From Rhodoferax potami (GTDB lineage: Bacteria > Pseudomonadota > Gammaproteobacteria > Burkholderiales > Burkholderiaceae_C): a DNA stretch of 64,000 nt. The position numbers and the translations under genes were made by a program. Below are positions 8,584 through 16,818 of the stretch, one piece after another. The DNA lies in NCBI RefSeq assembly GCF_032193805.1, contig NZ_JAVBIK010000001.1, positions 682,001 to 746,000 on the forward strand. The letters are read 5' to 3'. The first letter of the stretch is position 1. Each line of letters starts with the position of its first letter. The notes beneath the pieces were generated by a model, which was not told where the DNA came from, ran no database searches, and saw nothing but the letters and a program-made list of their open reading frames with translations.

Positions 8584-9120
8584 TCACTCCACCTCTGCCG
8601 CATGACCGAGGTCGAGCGGTGTGCGTTGAATCAATTCCCACAATGCCATCGCACCGATCGACAAGGAACACAAAAATGCGGGCATCGGCAGCAACGCCGT
8701 CGGGTAGCCCAAGACCACCGAATAGCTGTCCAACCCGACCACGATCTGCTGCCAGGCCCCGTGGGCCAACATGCAGCATGCCAACAAAACCAGCACGCGA
8801 ATGAACGCAGTGGCCAAGACCAGGCGTACCGGATGCGCTTTCAGCATGGCCACCAAACTGGTGAATGCCATGTGCTCCCCTGCCGGGTAAGCGGCTGCCG
8901 CGCCGATGAACACCATCCAGACAAACAGCAAGCGGGACAGCTCTTCGCTGGCGGCCACACCGCTGCCAAAGCCATAGCGCAGCACCACGTTGACAAACAC
9001 TGAGAGCGCCATCACGCCGAGGCAAGTGGCCATCAGCACTTGGGTGATGCGCGCAAAGGCGCTGGGGCGCAGTGCAGGCAGTGTGGACTCGGGGGCCGCA
9101 GTTTCGGGGTGCTGGCTCAT
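8584..9120 (-). CDS. TRAP transporter small permease (DctQ family)
   Basis: Four-helix small membrane subunit of the TRAP importer, 178 residues. Features of the family are VFVNVVLRYGFGSGVAASEE in the first helical hairpin, LLFVWMVFIGAAAAYPAGEH and a C-terminal LPMPAFLCSLSIGAMALWEL helix. The start ATG 9120 overlaps the gntK stop as ATGA, implying translational coupling to the kinase. Confidence 0.92.
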   Translation of the reverse strand: MSQHPETAAPESTLPALRPSAFARITQVLMATCLGVMALSVFVNVVLRYGFGSGVAASEELSRLLFVWMVFIGAAAAYPAGEHMAFTSLVAMLKAHPVRLVLATAFIRVLVLLACCMLAHGAWQQIVVGLDSYSVVLGYPTALLPMPAFLCSLSIGAMALWELIQRTPLDLGHAAEVE

Positions 9121-9623
9121 GCAAGCTCCTTGGCGCGCAACAGCCACGTGCAGATATCGGCCTGCAAGGCATCCAGCGAGCGGGTGGCGTCCAGCGTCAA
9201 GACCCCGGCTTCGCCCTCAGGCGACTCCAGCGTGGCGAACTGGTTGTCCACGAGTGCGGTGTTGAAAAAATGTTGGGCCGCACGGGCGGTCACCCGGGCC
9301 TGGGCCTCGGTTTGTGAAATCTGCAAAAAGGCGAAGCGCAAGCCCGGGCTCGCCTGCCGCAGGCGCTCGCGGTAGCTGCGTTTGAGGGCGCTACAGGTCA
9401 CCACCACGCCCTGGGGCTGCAAGGAGATCTGCGTGGCCAAGGTCGCGAGCCAGCCCTGGCGGTCGGCATCCGTCAGCGCAATGCCGGACTGCATTTTGTG
9501 GCGGTTGGCTTCGCTGTGGTGGTCATCGCCCTCCACCAGCGGCCAAGCCATGGCCTGGGCCACCCGGGCCCCTACGCTGGATTTGCCGCAACCGGCGACC
9601 CCCATGATGACAATCGAATTCAT
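9117..9623 (-). CDS. gntK: Gluconokinase
   Basis: Phosphorylates D-gluconate to 6-phosphogluconate with ATP; cytoplasmic, 168 residues, the usual size for the GntK/IdnK family. The Walker A motif GVAGCGKSSVG is at the N-terminus, followed by family blocks LVEGDDHHSEANRHKMQSGI, ALTDADRQGWL and CSALKRSYRERLR. ATG 9623 is chosen because it places the P-loop strand at the start. A palindromic operator sits 17 bases upstream, so repression by the divergent LacI-family regulator is likely. First gene of the TRAP operon. Confidence 0.94.
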   Translation of the reverse strand: MNSIVIMGVAGCGKSSVGARVAQAMAWPLVEGDDHHSEANRHKMQSGIALTDADRQGWLATLATQISLQPQGVVVTCSALKRSYRERLRQASPGLRFAFLQISQTEAQARVTARAAQHFFNTALVDNQFATLESPEGEAGVLTLDATRSLDALQADICTWLLRAKELA

Positions 9624-9639
9624 ATCACTCTGTATTTTT

Positions 9640-9655
9640 TGGATAGCGCTATCCA
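9640..9655. promoter_or_regulatory. Operator palindrome upstream of gntK
   Basis: TGGATAGCGCTATCCA is a perfect 16-bp palindrome with a central CG, the usual form of LacI-family operators. It lies 17 bases before the gntK ATG, where a bound repressor would block transcription of the kinase/TRAP operon. The same 14-bp core occurs again at 9748. Confidence 0.85.
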
Positions 9656-9747
9656 GTTCAAACCAAAAAAATGCCGCATCTATCGTGCAACGCAATGCAC
9701 CCGGCGGCTCTGGACGATACGGGTAACTACCTTCACCCCGTGTCGTC

Positions 9748-9761
9748 GGATAGCGCTATCC
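9748..9761. promoter_or_regulatory. Second operator palindrome, upstream of the LacI-family gene
   Basis: GGATAGCGCTATCC, identical to the core of the palindrome at 9640, lies 43 bases before the regulator's ATG. Centre-to-centre distance between the two sites is about 107 bp, close to ten helical turns, which would suit looping or simultaneous autoregulation. Confidence 0.82.
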
Positions 9762-9804
9762 TATGAGAAGATTTTAAAAACCCATTCAGTAGTTTCCCTA
9801 GCTC

Positions 9805-10827
9805 ATGAACTCCCCCCTCCGCCCGCGGGCCACTGGTCGTGTGACCCTGTCCGATGTTGCCCAACTGGCAGGCGTCAGCCCGATCACCGTGTCGCGGGCG
9901 CTGCGGGGTGAGCGGGCGGTTGCGCCGGATCTGGTGGCTAAGGTGCGTGCAGCAGCCGATACGCTGGGGTATGTGCCCAACCCTGCAGCGCGGGCGCTCG
10001 CTTCCGGGCAGAGCAGCCATGTGGCGGTGCTGATCCCGATGTTGTCGAACGCCTTGTTTGTCGACCTGCTGGAGGCGCTGCAACACACCTTGCGACAAGC
10101 GGGGTTTCAAACCTTGATCGGCATCACCCACTACGACCCCAGCGAAGAGGAAACCCTGCTGCGCGAGCAGCTGCTCCACCGCCCAGCGGGCCTGGTGGTG
10201 ACCGGCTTGGAGCGCACCGAGGCCACCCGGCTGCTGATTGCGCAAAGCGGTGTACCGTGTGTGCACTTGATGACCACCGACGCGCCCGCCGGCTCCCACT
10301 GTGTGGGCTTTTCGCAGCGGGATGCGGGGCGGGACATGGCGCGCCACCTGATCGCGCAGGGTTACCGGCGGATTGCGTTTGCCGCTGCGCAACTCGACCC
10401 GCGCACCCTGCAGCGTTTGGCAGGCTGGCGCAGTGCGCTGGTGGATGCAGGGCTGTATGACGAGGTCCTGGAGTGGCTTAACCCGGCGCCCTCGTCACTG
10501 GCCCTGGGGGCCCGCATGTTCGAGCAGATCATGGGGCAGACACCACCGGTGGATGCCATCTTTTTTTGCAACGACGACTTGGCCCAAGGCGCACTGCTGG
10601 CCGCGATGCGAACCGGTGTAGCGGTGCCGCAGCGGGTTGCGATTGCCGGGTTTAATGACCTGACGGGCAGCGACCAGATGGTGCCCCCGCTCACCACGGT
10701 GCGCACCCCGCGCGCCGAGATCGGCCATGCCGCAGCCCGCATGTTGATGGGGCTGATGCAGGGCGAGCCATCTGACAGCAGCGCTATCGACCTGGGCTAC
10801 ACCCTGCAGATACGCCACAGCACCTGA
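9805..10827 (+). CDS. LacI-family transcriptional regulator (GntR-like)
   Basis: A 340-residue DNA-binding repressor. The N-terminal LacI helix-turn-helix is VTLSDVAQLAGVSPITVSRA with hinge helix NPAARALASG (about residues 14-70). A periplasmic-binding-protein-like effector domain follows (VAVLIPMLSNALFVDLLEAL, AIFFCNDDLAQGAL, VAIAGFNDL, TTVRTPRAEIG). Its divergent position next to gntK and the two matching palindromes point to control of gluconate uptake and phosphorylation, probably released by gluconate or 6-phosphogluconate (family knowledge). Confidence 0.92.
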   Translation: MNSPLRPRATGRVTLSDVAQLAGVSPITVSRALRGERAVAPDLVAKVRAAADTLGYVPNPAARALASGQSSHVAVLIPMLSNALFVDLLEALQHTLRQAGFQTLIGITHYDPSEEETLLREQLLHRPAGLVVTGLERTEATRLLIAQSGVPCVHLMTTDAPAGSHCVGFSQRDAGRDMARHLIAQGYRRIAFAAAQLDPRTLQRLAGWRSALVDAGLYDEVLEWLNPAPSSLALGARMFEQIMGQTPPVDAIFFCNDDLAQGALLAAMRTGVAVPQRVAIAGFNDLTGSDQMVPPLTTVRTPRAEIGHAAARMLMGLMQGEPSDSSAIDLGYTLQIRHST

Positions 10828-10847
10828 GCCGCTGGGGGCCCCATGCC

Positions 10848-11318
10848 TCAGGGTGCGTTGGACTCCAAGCCCCGCAGCACCCGGCCACGGCCGGCCACCA
10901 AGTAGTCGCCAAAACCCGCCAAACCGGCGAGCAGGCGCAACATGGAGCGGGCCACCAGTGCCAGCCCAACGCCGATGTCGCGGGCTGGATCCACCACAGT
11001 GGCTTGCCAGCGGCTGGCCGCGCCGCTCTCGGGCAAAGGCACCCATTGCAGGCGGATGCTGTCTTGCCCGTGGTAGGGCCACGCCTCCACCACCACCCGC
11101 TGCCCGGCGCGCAGCGGCAGATCGTGCCCCAAGGCAACGAAATGGTCCCCCGCGTCCGCCAGCGGTGTGTGGCGCGCCACATCCAGCGTTGCCCACGCCC
11201 GCCCGCTGACTACCTGCAGCACACCGGCGGTGCGCGGCTTCAGGGTGACCGCATGGCCGTGCGGCAACTTCCAGGATTGCAGGGCGGGCGATGATGACAC
11301 GGACTCGCGGGATGGCAT
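10848..11318 (-). CDS. DUF2917 domain protein
   Basis: A 156-residue soluble protein of the DUF2917 family: a short cupin-like beta region (KPRTAGVLQVVSGRAWATLD, DHFVALGHDLPLRAGQRVVV) followed by a variable C-terminal part. ATG 11318 is supported by AAGGAG 7 bases upstream. It is transcribed away from a LysR-type regulator, an arrangement that often means the regulator controls the neighbour. Function is unknown. Confidence 0.82.
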   Translation of the reverse strand: MPSRESVSSSPALQSWKLPHGHAVTLKPRTAGVLQVVSGRAWATLDVARHTPLADAGDHFVALGHDLPLRAGQRVVVEAWPYHGQDSIRLQWVPLPESGAASRWQATVVDPARDIGVGLALVARSMLRLLAGLAGFGDYLVAGRGRVLRGLESNAP

Positions 11319-11398
11319 AAAAAACTCCTTAGGGGGTGAACAGGCCCATGAATGATCCGCCCGGCCCGCTGTACCGTCCAATGATTTCGGGCTATGCT

Positions 11399-11421
11399 AT
11401 TCATTCCGATACCGCATGAAT
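11399..11421. promoter_or_regulatory. Candidate LysR box between DUF2917 gene and lysR-type gene
   Basis: ATTCAT-N11-ATGAAT is a perfect 6-bp inverted repeat with the T-N11-A geometry expected for LysR-type regulators. It lies 23 bases before the regulator's start and 80 bases from the divergent DUF2917 start. Confidence 0.6.
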
Positions 11422-11444
11422 CACTCCTGCCATGAGGCTGCCCC

Positions 11445-12446
11445 ATGTCTGATGCCATCGCCCCGAATACCGAAATACGCTTGCGCACCCGCCCGATCTC
11501 TATGGGTCATTTGCGTGCCTTGGAGGCGGTAGCGCGGCACCTCAATTTTCGGGCGGCTGCCGAGGAGCTGGCGTTGACCCAGAGCGCCGTCAGCCGGCAG
11601 ATCCAATCACTCGAAGAAGAAGTCGGCGTGCCCCTGTTTTTACGGCACACCCGTGCAGTCGAGCTCACCGGCGCTGGAGGACAACTGCTGCGTGCGGCCA
11701 TGCCCTCGCTGGAGCGGATTGATGCGGCGGTGCGCCAGATCCGCCGCACGGCGGGACGCAAGAGTGTGGCGATTTCCACCTGGGCCTCGTTTGCCTCGAT
11801 GTGGCTGATTCCGCGGTTGGAGGCCTTTCAGGCCGAGTACCCCGATATCGATATCCGGATTGATGCAACCGACAACCCGGTCGACCTCGACACCAGCGAT
11901 GTGGACCTGGCCATCCGCTACACCCAGCCCGGCAGTGTGCGAGCCGATGCGGTGCGCCTGTTCGGCGAACAGCTCACCCCCGTGGCAAGCCCGTGGTTGC
12001 TCAAAAGCGGCGCGCCCTTGCGCAAGCCCGCGGACCTGGCCCGATTCGCCTTGCTGGAAGCCAGCGATACCCACCGGGTGCAGCACATAGAGTGGCTGAC
12101 TTGGCGGCGGTGGTTGGAGTTGAACCAACAACCGAGACTGGAACCCAAGCGTTGGATGTACTTCAACTACGCCCACCAAATTGCCCAGGCCGCACTCACC
12201 GGCCAGGGTATTGCGCTGGCCCGCATGCCGCTGGTGGCCGACAGCCTGGCCAGCGGCGATCTGGTGGAGGTGTTGCCCGGCGGGCGCATCGATACCCCCA
12301 TGGTGTATTGGCTGCTGGTAGGTGCCCGCAATAGCAGCCGGCCGGAGATCCAGGCGTTTTGCGACTGGCTGTTGGCCCAGGCCGCCATCACCCGGCAAGC
12401 CACCGGCGAAGACCCCCACACCGCCTCGCAAGCCCTTGCACGCTAA
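11445..12446 (+). CDS. LysR-family transcriptional regulator (GcvA-like)
   Basis: A 333-residue regulator with an N-terminal winged helix-turn-helix (LRALEAVARHLNFRAAAEEL, ALTQSAVSRQIQSLEEEVGV, PLFLRHTRAVELTGAG) and a C-terminal LysR substrate-binding domain (WLIPRLEAFQAEYPDIDIRI, DVDLAIRYTQPG, GIALARMPLVADSLASGDLV). The RYxxPG and ARMPL signatures resemble the GcvA subgroup. The target is probably the divergent DUF2917 gene and itself; the effector is unknown. Confidence 0.9.
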   Translation: MSDAIAPNTEIRLRTRPISMGHLRALEAVARHLNFRAAAEELALTQSAVSRQIQSLEEEVGVPLFLRHTRAVELTGAGGQLLRAAMPSLERIDAAVRQIRRTAGRKSVAISTWASFASMWLIPRLEAFQAEYPDIDIRIDATDNPVDLDTSDVDLAIRYTQPGSVRADAVRLFGEQLTPVASPWLLKSGAPLRKPADLARFALLEASDTHRVQHIEWLTWRRWLELNQQPRLEPKRWMYFNYAHQIAQAALTGQGIALARMPLVADSLASGDLVEVLPGGRIDTPMVYWLLVGARNSSRPEIQAFCDWLLAQAAITRQATGEDPHTASQALAR

Positions 12447-12467
12447 ACCTGTACCCTCCCCCACCGC

Positions 12468-13613
12468 ATGTCCGCCCCGAACCGTATTCCCCTCTCTGTG
12501 CCCGGCCGCTTCAGCCCTCTCAGGCGGCAAATGTTGCTGGCGCCAATGCTGGCGTCCTTGCCGCCCGGTGCACAGGCATTGCCACCGGCGACCCTGCGCT
12601 TTCCGCGCGATGCGGGCTCGCACAACGCGTTTAAAACCGAGTGGTGGTATGCGACGGGTTATGCGCGGGTACCAAGCGACCGAGGTGAGGCCTCCCGCTT
12701 GCTGGGCTTTCAAGTGACTTTTTTTCGCAGCCGGGTGGAGGCCACACAGGGCATGCAATCCCGCCTGGCAGCGCGCCACCTGCTCTTTGCCCATGCAGCC
12801 ATCACCGATGTGCAGGGCCGCAAGCTCTGGCACGACCAGCGGATTGCCCGCTGGTCGGGCGAGCCCGCAGGCAGTAACCCGGCCGATGTGGCCCATGCCA
12901 GCACCGAAGACACGGCGGTAGTTATCCGCGACTGGTTTTTGCAGCGGTCGGGGCCGCATTTGCAGGCGCGGGTCCTTGCGACTGACTTTGTGCTGGACTT
13001 GGAATTGCAGGCCAGCCAGCCGGTACTGCTGCAGGGGGTGGATGGCCTGTCCCGCAAAGGCCCGCAGGTGCAGCAAGCCAGCTACTACTACAGCGTGCCC
13101 CAGCTGCAGGTGCGTGGCAGCGTGACGCTCAAGGATCAGAAGTACCCCTTGGCAACCGGCAGCACCGCCTGGCTGGACCACGAATGGAGCCAGGAGGTGC
13201 TGCATCCGAACGCCGTAGGCTGGGACTGGATCGGTATCAACATGCTGGATGGGGGTGCGCTGACCGCCTTTCGCCTGCGGACAGCCCAAGACACGGCCCT
13301 GTGGGACGGCGGCTCCTACCGCAGTGGCCAAGGCGTGCGCCGGGTGTTTGCACAAGGCGAGCTTGCATTCACCCCGCAGCGCCGTTGGACCAGCCCGGCC
13401 AGCCGCGCAAGCTACCCCGTAGAGTGGCTGGTGCGCACACCTGCGGGCAGCTTTACGGTCAAAGCCCTGCTGGACGACCAGGAGCTTGATAGTCGCAGCT
13501 CGACCGGCGCGATCTACTGGGAAGGCCTGTGTGAAGTGTGGAACACCAGCGCAGAGCTGGTGGGCCGCGGCTATCTGGAGATGACCGGCTACGCCAGCCC
13601 GCTCAAGATCTAA
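12468..13613 (+). CDS. CrtC/AttH-like lipocalin-type protein, exported
   Basis: A 381-residue protein of the hydroxyneurosporene synthase/AttH family (two lipocalin-like halves). An N-terminal export signal is likely (PLRRQMLLAPMLASLPPGAQ then A). Family motifs are EWWYATGYARV (about residue 60), STAWLDHEWSQEVLHPNA and WDWIGINMLDGGALTAFRLR. AttH-type proteins usually sit beside an FtsX-type permease and an ATPase; here the nearest such permease is 6.3 kb away at 3467, so the link is only suggestive. Carotenoid hydratase activity is not implied, as no carotenoid genes are nearby. Confidence 0.8.
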   Translation: MSAPNRIPLSVPGRFSPLRRQMLLAPMLASLPPGAQALPPATLRFPRDAGSHNAFKTEWWYATGYARVPSDRGEASRLLGFQVTFFRSRVEATQGMQSRLAARHLLFAHAAITDVQGRKLWHDQRIARWSGEPAGSNPADVAHASTEDTAVVIRDWFLQRSGPHLQARVLATDFVLDLELQASQPVLLQGVDGLSRKGPQVQQASYYYSVPQLQVRGSVTLKDQKYPLATGSTAWLDHEWSQEVLHPNAVGWDWIGINMLDGGALTAFRLRTAQDTALWDGGSYRSGQGVRRVFAQGELAFTPQRRWTSPASRASYPVEWLVRTPAGSFTVKALLDDQELDSRSSTGAIYWEGLCEVWNTSAELVGRGYLEMTGYASPLKI

Positions 13614-13619
13614 AGTGAT

Positions 13620-13680
13620 TTGCTACGAAAACAATAGCGACTAGCGCAATATTTACCAGCGCCACCGCCCTATTTGGCTC
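13620..13680 (-). repeat. Dispersed palindromic element between convergent genes
   Basis: On the minus strand this reads GGCGCTGGTAAATATTGCGC, then TAGTCGCTATTG, a T-run and GTAGC, matching the other copies in the window. It spans the gap between the CrtC/AttH-like gene and the 3' end of the alpha/beta hydrolase gene and reaches past that gene's stop at 13670. Confidence 0.65.
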
Positions 13681-14536
13681 TTAAAGCCTGCAATTCCCGG
13701 GCAGTGCGGTGGGTCTTGCGCCGCTCGCGGCCGGCCAACCATCGCAGCACCAAGGCGTGAAAGGCCTCTGGTTGTTCGAGCATCACCCAATGCCCGCAGC
13801 GCAGCGCGTGGGCTGCGCCATCCTCTGAAGCGCGCAGGGTGTGCAGCCAGCGCGGGGAATGGAACATAAAGGGTTTGCGCTCCCCGAACACATACAGCAC
13901 CGGACAGGTCAGCTGCACCGGGCGGGTGCGGAGCCCCCCTCGCATCCCGAACCACTGCATCACATAGGGAAAGTTCATGGTCCAGCTGAGCTGTAGGGCC
14001 GGCACGGGGCAGCGCATCAGGCCTGCCATCCAGCGCGTCATCCGGTTGCCCAGGCCGGGGTGCAAGTAGCGCCCCACCATCCAGGCTTTGGCCAACCAGA
14101 GCTGGTAGGCTGCCACCGCCAATTTCTGTTTCAGCGACAAGGACTGGAGATACGCCCGCGCATTGTGGTCCCCAATGTCGATGGCGACTACGGCCTCGAC
14201 CCGCTGGGGGTGCCGCATCGCCAGCTCGTACCCAAAAATGCAACCCCAGTCATGGAGCATCAAGGTGACCGGTGCGCCGGGGCTCACGGTCTGAATCACC
14301 GCGACCAGGGCATCCACCACATCATCCAGCTTGGGCACCACCGGGGGCCGCTCCTGCACCTCACCGAAGCCGGGGAGCGTTAACCGCACACACCGGTGGT
14401 TGTTTTGCAGGGCGCGAACGGTGCCGTCCCACACGGCCAGGGTGTCTGGCCATCCATGCAACATCAGGACCGTGCGCGGTCCGCTCCCCTCCACCTGTAC
14501 CTCCATGCCTTGGATATGCATTTTTCGAGTCTCCAT
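13670..14536 (-). CDS. Alpha/beta hydrolase
   Basis: A 288-residue alpha/beta-hydrolase-fold enzyme with the oxyanion region LMLHGWPDTLAVWD and a nucleophile-elbow-like segment LMLHDWGCIFGYELA, where Asp replaces the usual Ser (GxDxG-like, HDWGC). That is the pattern of haloalkane dehalogenase and epoxide hydrolase subgroups. A C-terminal catalytic His is plausible in LRCGHWVMLEQPEAF. ATG 14536 has an excellent AGGAGG ribosome site 5 bases upstream; the open frame extends further but that extension is not supported. The substrate is unknown. Confidence 0.87.
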   Translation of the reverse strand: METRKMHIQGMEVQVEGSGPRTVLMLHGWPDTLAVWDGTVRALQNNHRCVRLTLPGFGEVQERPPVVPKLDDVVDALVAVIQTVSPGAPVTLMLHDWGCIFGYELAMRHPQRVEAVVAIDIGDHNARAYLQSLSLKQKLAVAAYQLWLAKAWMVGRYLHPGLGNRMTRWMAGLMRCPVPALQLSWTMNFPYVMQWFGMRGGLRTRPVQLTCPVLYVFGERKPFMFHSPRWLHTLRASEDGAAHALRCGHWVMLEQPEAFHALVLRWLAGRERRKTHRTARELQALRAK

Positions 14537-14716
14537 GGGTCCTCCTATTTTTTTCATGAGCTTACATCGACTGATGTGCAACAAAATGAAACAAACCGCA
14601 AAGTCCCGCTCAGGTGTCTCTCCGGCAGACTGCGCAATACTCAGTGATTGACCGGCACGCGCTTTAATTCTGCGGATCGCCTTGCAGCCCGGCCCATCAC
14701 CCTTACCTGATTGCCC

Positions 14717-16495
14717 ATGAGTACCTCTGAACGCCCCAAATCGACCAACCCCAAGTCTTTGAGTGGCTTGCTGCCGTTTTTGAAGCCGTATCGCGGGCGG
14801 ATTGCCATGGCGCTGGTGTTTCTGGTGCTGGCAGCGGTGGCGACCCTGGCCTTTCCGGTGGCGCTGCGCAGCTTGATCGACGGGGGCCTGGTGCAAGCAG
14901 ACAAAGGGACCCAGGTGATGGCGCTGCGCAATCACTTTGCAGCCCTTTTTGCGGTGGCTGTGGCCTTGGGGCTGTTTTCTGCCGCGCGCTTTTACATGGT
15001 GAGCTGGCTGGGTGAACGGGTCACCGCCGACCTGCGCAATGCGGTGTACAGCCATGTGCTTCGGCAGAGCCCGGAGTTTTTTGAAACCACCCAGACCGGC
15101 GAAGTCCTCTCGCGCCTATCGGCCGACACCACGCTGGTCCAAACCGTAGTGGGCTCTTCGCTGTCCATGGGCTTGCGTAACGCGGTCATGGGGGTGGGCG
15201 CGTTGGCTGTGCTGGTGTGGACCAACCCGGTCGTCATGCTGCAGGTGCTGGCTGTTTTGGTGCTGATTGTTTTACCCAGTTTGTGGTTCGGTCGGCGGGT
15301 TCGCAAGCTTTCACGAGCCTCGCAGGACCGGGTGGCCGACTCCAGCGCCATCGCCGCAGAGGTGCTCAATGCGATTCCGGTGGTGCAAAGCTACACGGCC
15401 GAAGACCGGGAGACCCAGCGTTTCATCAGCTCGACCGACAACGCCTTTGCAACGGCCGCCAAACGCAGCCTGATGCGCTCGGGCCTGGTGGCCTTCATCA
15501 TCATTGCCACCAGTGCGGCTTTGTTGTGGGGCTTGTACCAAGGCACCCAAGCCGTGGCCGAGGGGCGCATTACCGCCGGGCACTTGGGCCAGACCGTGGT
15601 GTATGTGATTATTTTGGCCAGCGCATTTGCGGTGCTGGGTGAGGTGTATGGGGATCTACTCCGGGCCGCCGGCGCCACCGAGCGTCTGATGGAGTTGCTG
15701 GGCACCCGGTCGCCTATTACTTCACCGGCTAAACCAGTGATTGCGCCCATGCCTGTTGCGGGGAGTGCTATTCAATTTGAAGCAGTCAACTTTCATTACC
15801 CGTCACGCCCTCAGCAACAAGCCCTGAAAAACTTCCACTTGAACGTGCTGCCCGGGCAAACGGTCGCGATTGTCGGGCCCAGCGGAGCCGGCAAAAGCAC
15901 CGTGTTTCAGCTGCTGCTGCGCTACTACGATCCGCAAAGCGGCAGCATTGTGCTGGACGGCTCAGAAACACGGCAACTGGCACTCGATGCGCTGCGACAG
16001 CGCGTAGGCATCGTGCCGCAGGATGCGGTGATTTTCTCGAGCAGCGCTATCGAAAACATCCGCTACGGCAAACCCGGCGCGACCGATGCGGAGGTCAAAG
16101 CCGCAGCCCATGCCGCTTTCGCCCATGAATTTATCGAGGCACTGCCGGAGGGTTATGACACTTTCCTCGGCGAGCGGGGCGTGCGCTTGTCTGGCGGACA
16201 ACGCCAACGGATTGCCATTGCACGCGCCATGCTCAAAAACCCGCCTCTGCTTTTGCTGGACGAGGCCACCAGTGCGCTGGATGCCGAAAGTGAACGCATG
16301 GTGCAAGCGGCCCTGGAGTCCGCGATGCGCGACCGCACCACATTAGTGATTGCCCACCGGTTAGCGACCGTCCAAAAAGCTGATTTGATCGTGGTGCTCG
16401 ACCACGGCGAATTGGTCGAGCAAGGGACCCATGCGGAGTTGGTGGCCAAGGGCGGCGTCTATGCGGGTCTGGCCGCCTTGCAGTTCAACGCGTGA
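14717..16495 (+). CDS. ABC exporter, fused membrane and ATPase domains (MsbA/ABCB type)
   Basis: A 592-residue half-transporter: six-helix type IV exporter membrane domain (about 20-310) and C-terminal ATPase with Walker A GPSGAGKST, Q-loop GIVPQDAV, signature LSGGQRQRIAIARA, Walker B LLLLDEATSALD and switch IAHRLATV. It functions as a homodimer in the inner membrane. The substrate (lipid, peptide or drug) cannot be told from sequence. The linker between the domains (about 340-355) includes codons that resemble the dispersed palindromic element. ATG 14717 is used rather than an upstream TTG. Confidence 0.92.
   Translation: MSTSERPKSTNPKSLSGLLPFLKPYRGRIAMALVFLVLAAVATLAFPVALRSLIDGGLVQADKGTQVMALRNHFAALFAVAVALGLFSAARFYMVSWLGERVTADLRNAVYSHVLRQSPEFFETTQTGEVLSRLSADTTLVQTVVGSSLSMGLRNAVMGVGALAVLVWTNPVVMLQVLAVLVLIVLPSLWFGRRVRKLSRASQDRVADSSAIAAEVLNAIPVVQSYTAEDRETQRFISSTDNAFATAAKRSLMRSGLVAFIIIATSAALLWGLYQGTQAVAEGRITAGHLGQTVVYVIILASAFAVLGEVYGDLLRAAGATERLMELLGTRSPITSPAKPVIAPMPVAGSAIQFEAVNFHYPSRPQQQALKNFHLNVLPGQTVAIVGPSGAGKSTVFQLLLRYYDPQSGSIVLDGSETRQLALDALRQRVGIVPQDAVIFSSSAIENIRYGKPGATDAEVKAAAHAAFAHEFIEALPEGYDTFLGERGVRLSGGQRQRIAIARAMLKNPPLLLLDEATSALDAESERMVQAALESAMRDRTTLVIAHRLATVQKADLIVVLDHGELVEQGTHAELVAKGGVYAGLAALQFNA
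15763..15785 (+). repeat. Possible partial copy of the dispersed palindromic element in the ABC exporter linker
   Basis: GAGTGCTATTCAATTTGAAG CA has the AGYnnnnATTnnnGC core of the family but little of the flanking arm. It encodes the SAIQFEAV linker just before the ATPase domain. It is the weakest copy and could be chance. Confidence 0.3.
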
Positions 16496-16601
16496 GCCCA
16501 CACAGCCCCCGGTGATTGCTTAGCCGATTTTCGAAGTTAGCTATCGTTTGATAAACAGGCGGTAACTCCCTAAAATCAAGGCTTCACCACCGGAGGCCGC
16601 T

Positions 16602-16799
16602 ATGGAAGTTACTCGCACCAAGGTACAGCAACCCGAGCAGACACAAGCGTCCAAACGGGCTGAAAACATCCAACGCGAAGCCGTCAGGCAGGCTGCCGCG
16701 ACCGAACTGAAGCCCCCCAAGGCGCAAGAAGCAGAGAAAAAGCCGGTCGTGAACGGGCAAGGCCAAACCATCGGCACCCGCCTCAACGTGAGTGCCTGA
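16602..16799 (+). CDS. Small hypothetical protein, 65 residues
   Basis: A short, highly charged, Gln/Lys/Glu/Ala-rich protein (QPEQTQASKRAENIQREAVR) with no membrane segment or cysteine. A strong GGAGG precedes ATG 16602. The C-terminal GQTIGTRLNVSA looks ordered, while the rest is probably helical or disordered. It starts 106 bases after the ABC exporter and is followed by another small gene on the same strand. I do not recognise the family. Confidence 0.6.
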   Translation: MEVTRTKVQQPEQTQASKRAENIQREAVRQAAATELKPPKAQEAEKKPVVNGQGQTIGTRLNVSA

Positions 16800-16818
16800 G
16801 CGGTCACAGGCAAGCCCG

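Noticed and set aside
11640..13355. A 571-codon minus-strand frame opposite the LysR-type and CrtC/AttH-like genes
   Set aside because: Compositional shadow with no coherent family pattern and no ribosome site.
12468..13613. Carotenoid biosynthesis role for the CrtC-like protein
   Set aside because: The protein has an export signal and no carotenoid genes are nearby; AttH-like lipocalin function fits better.
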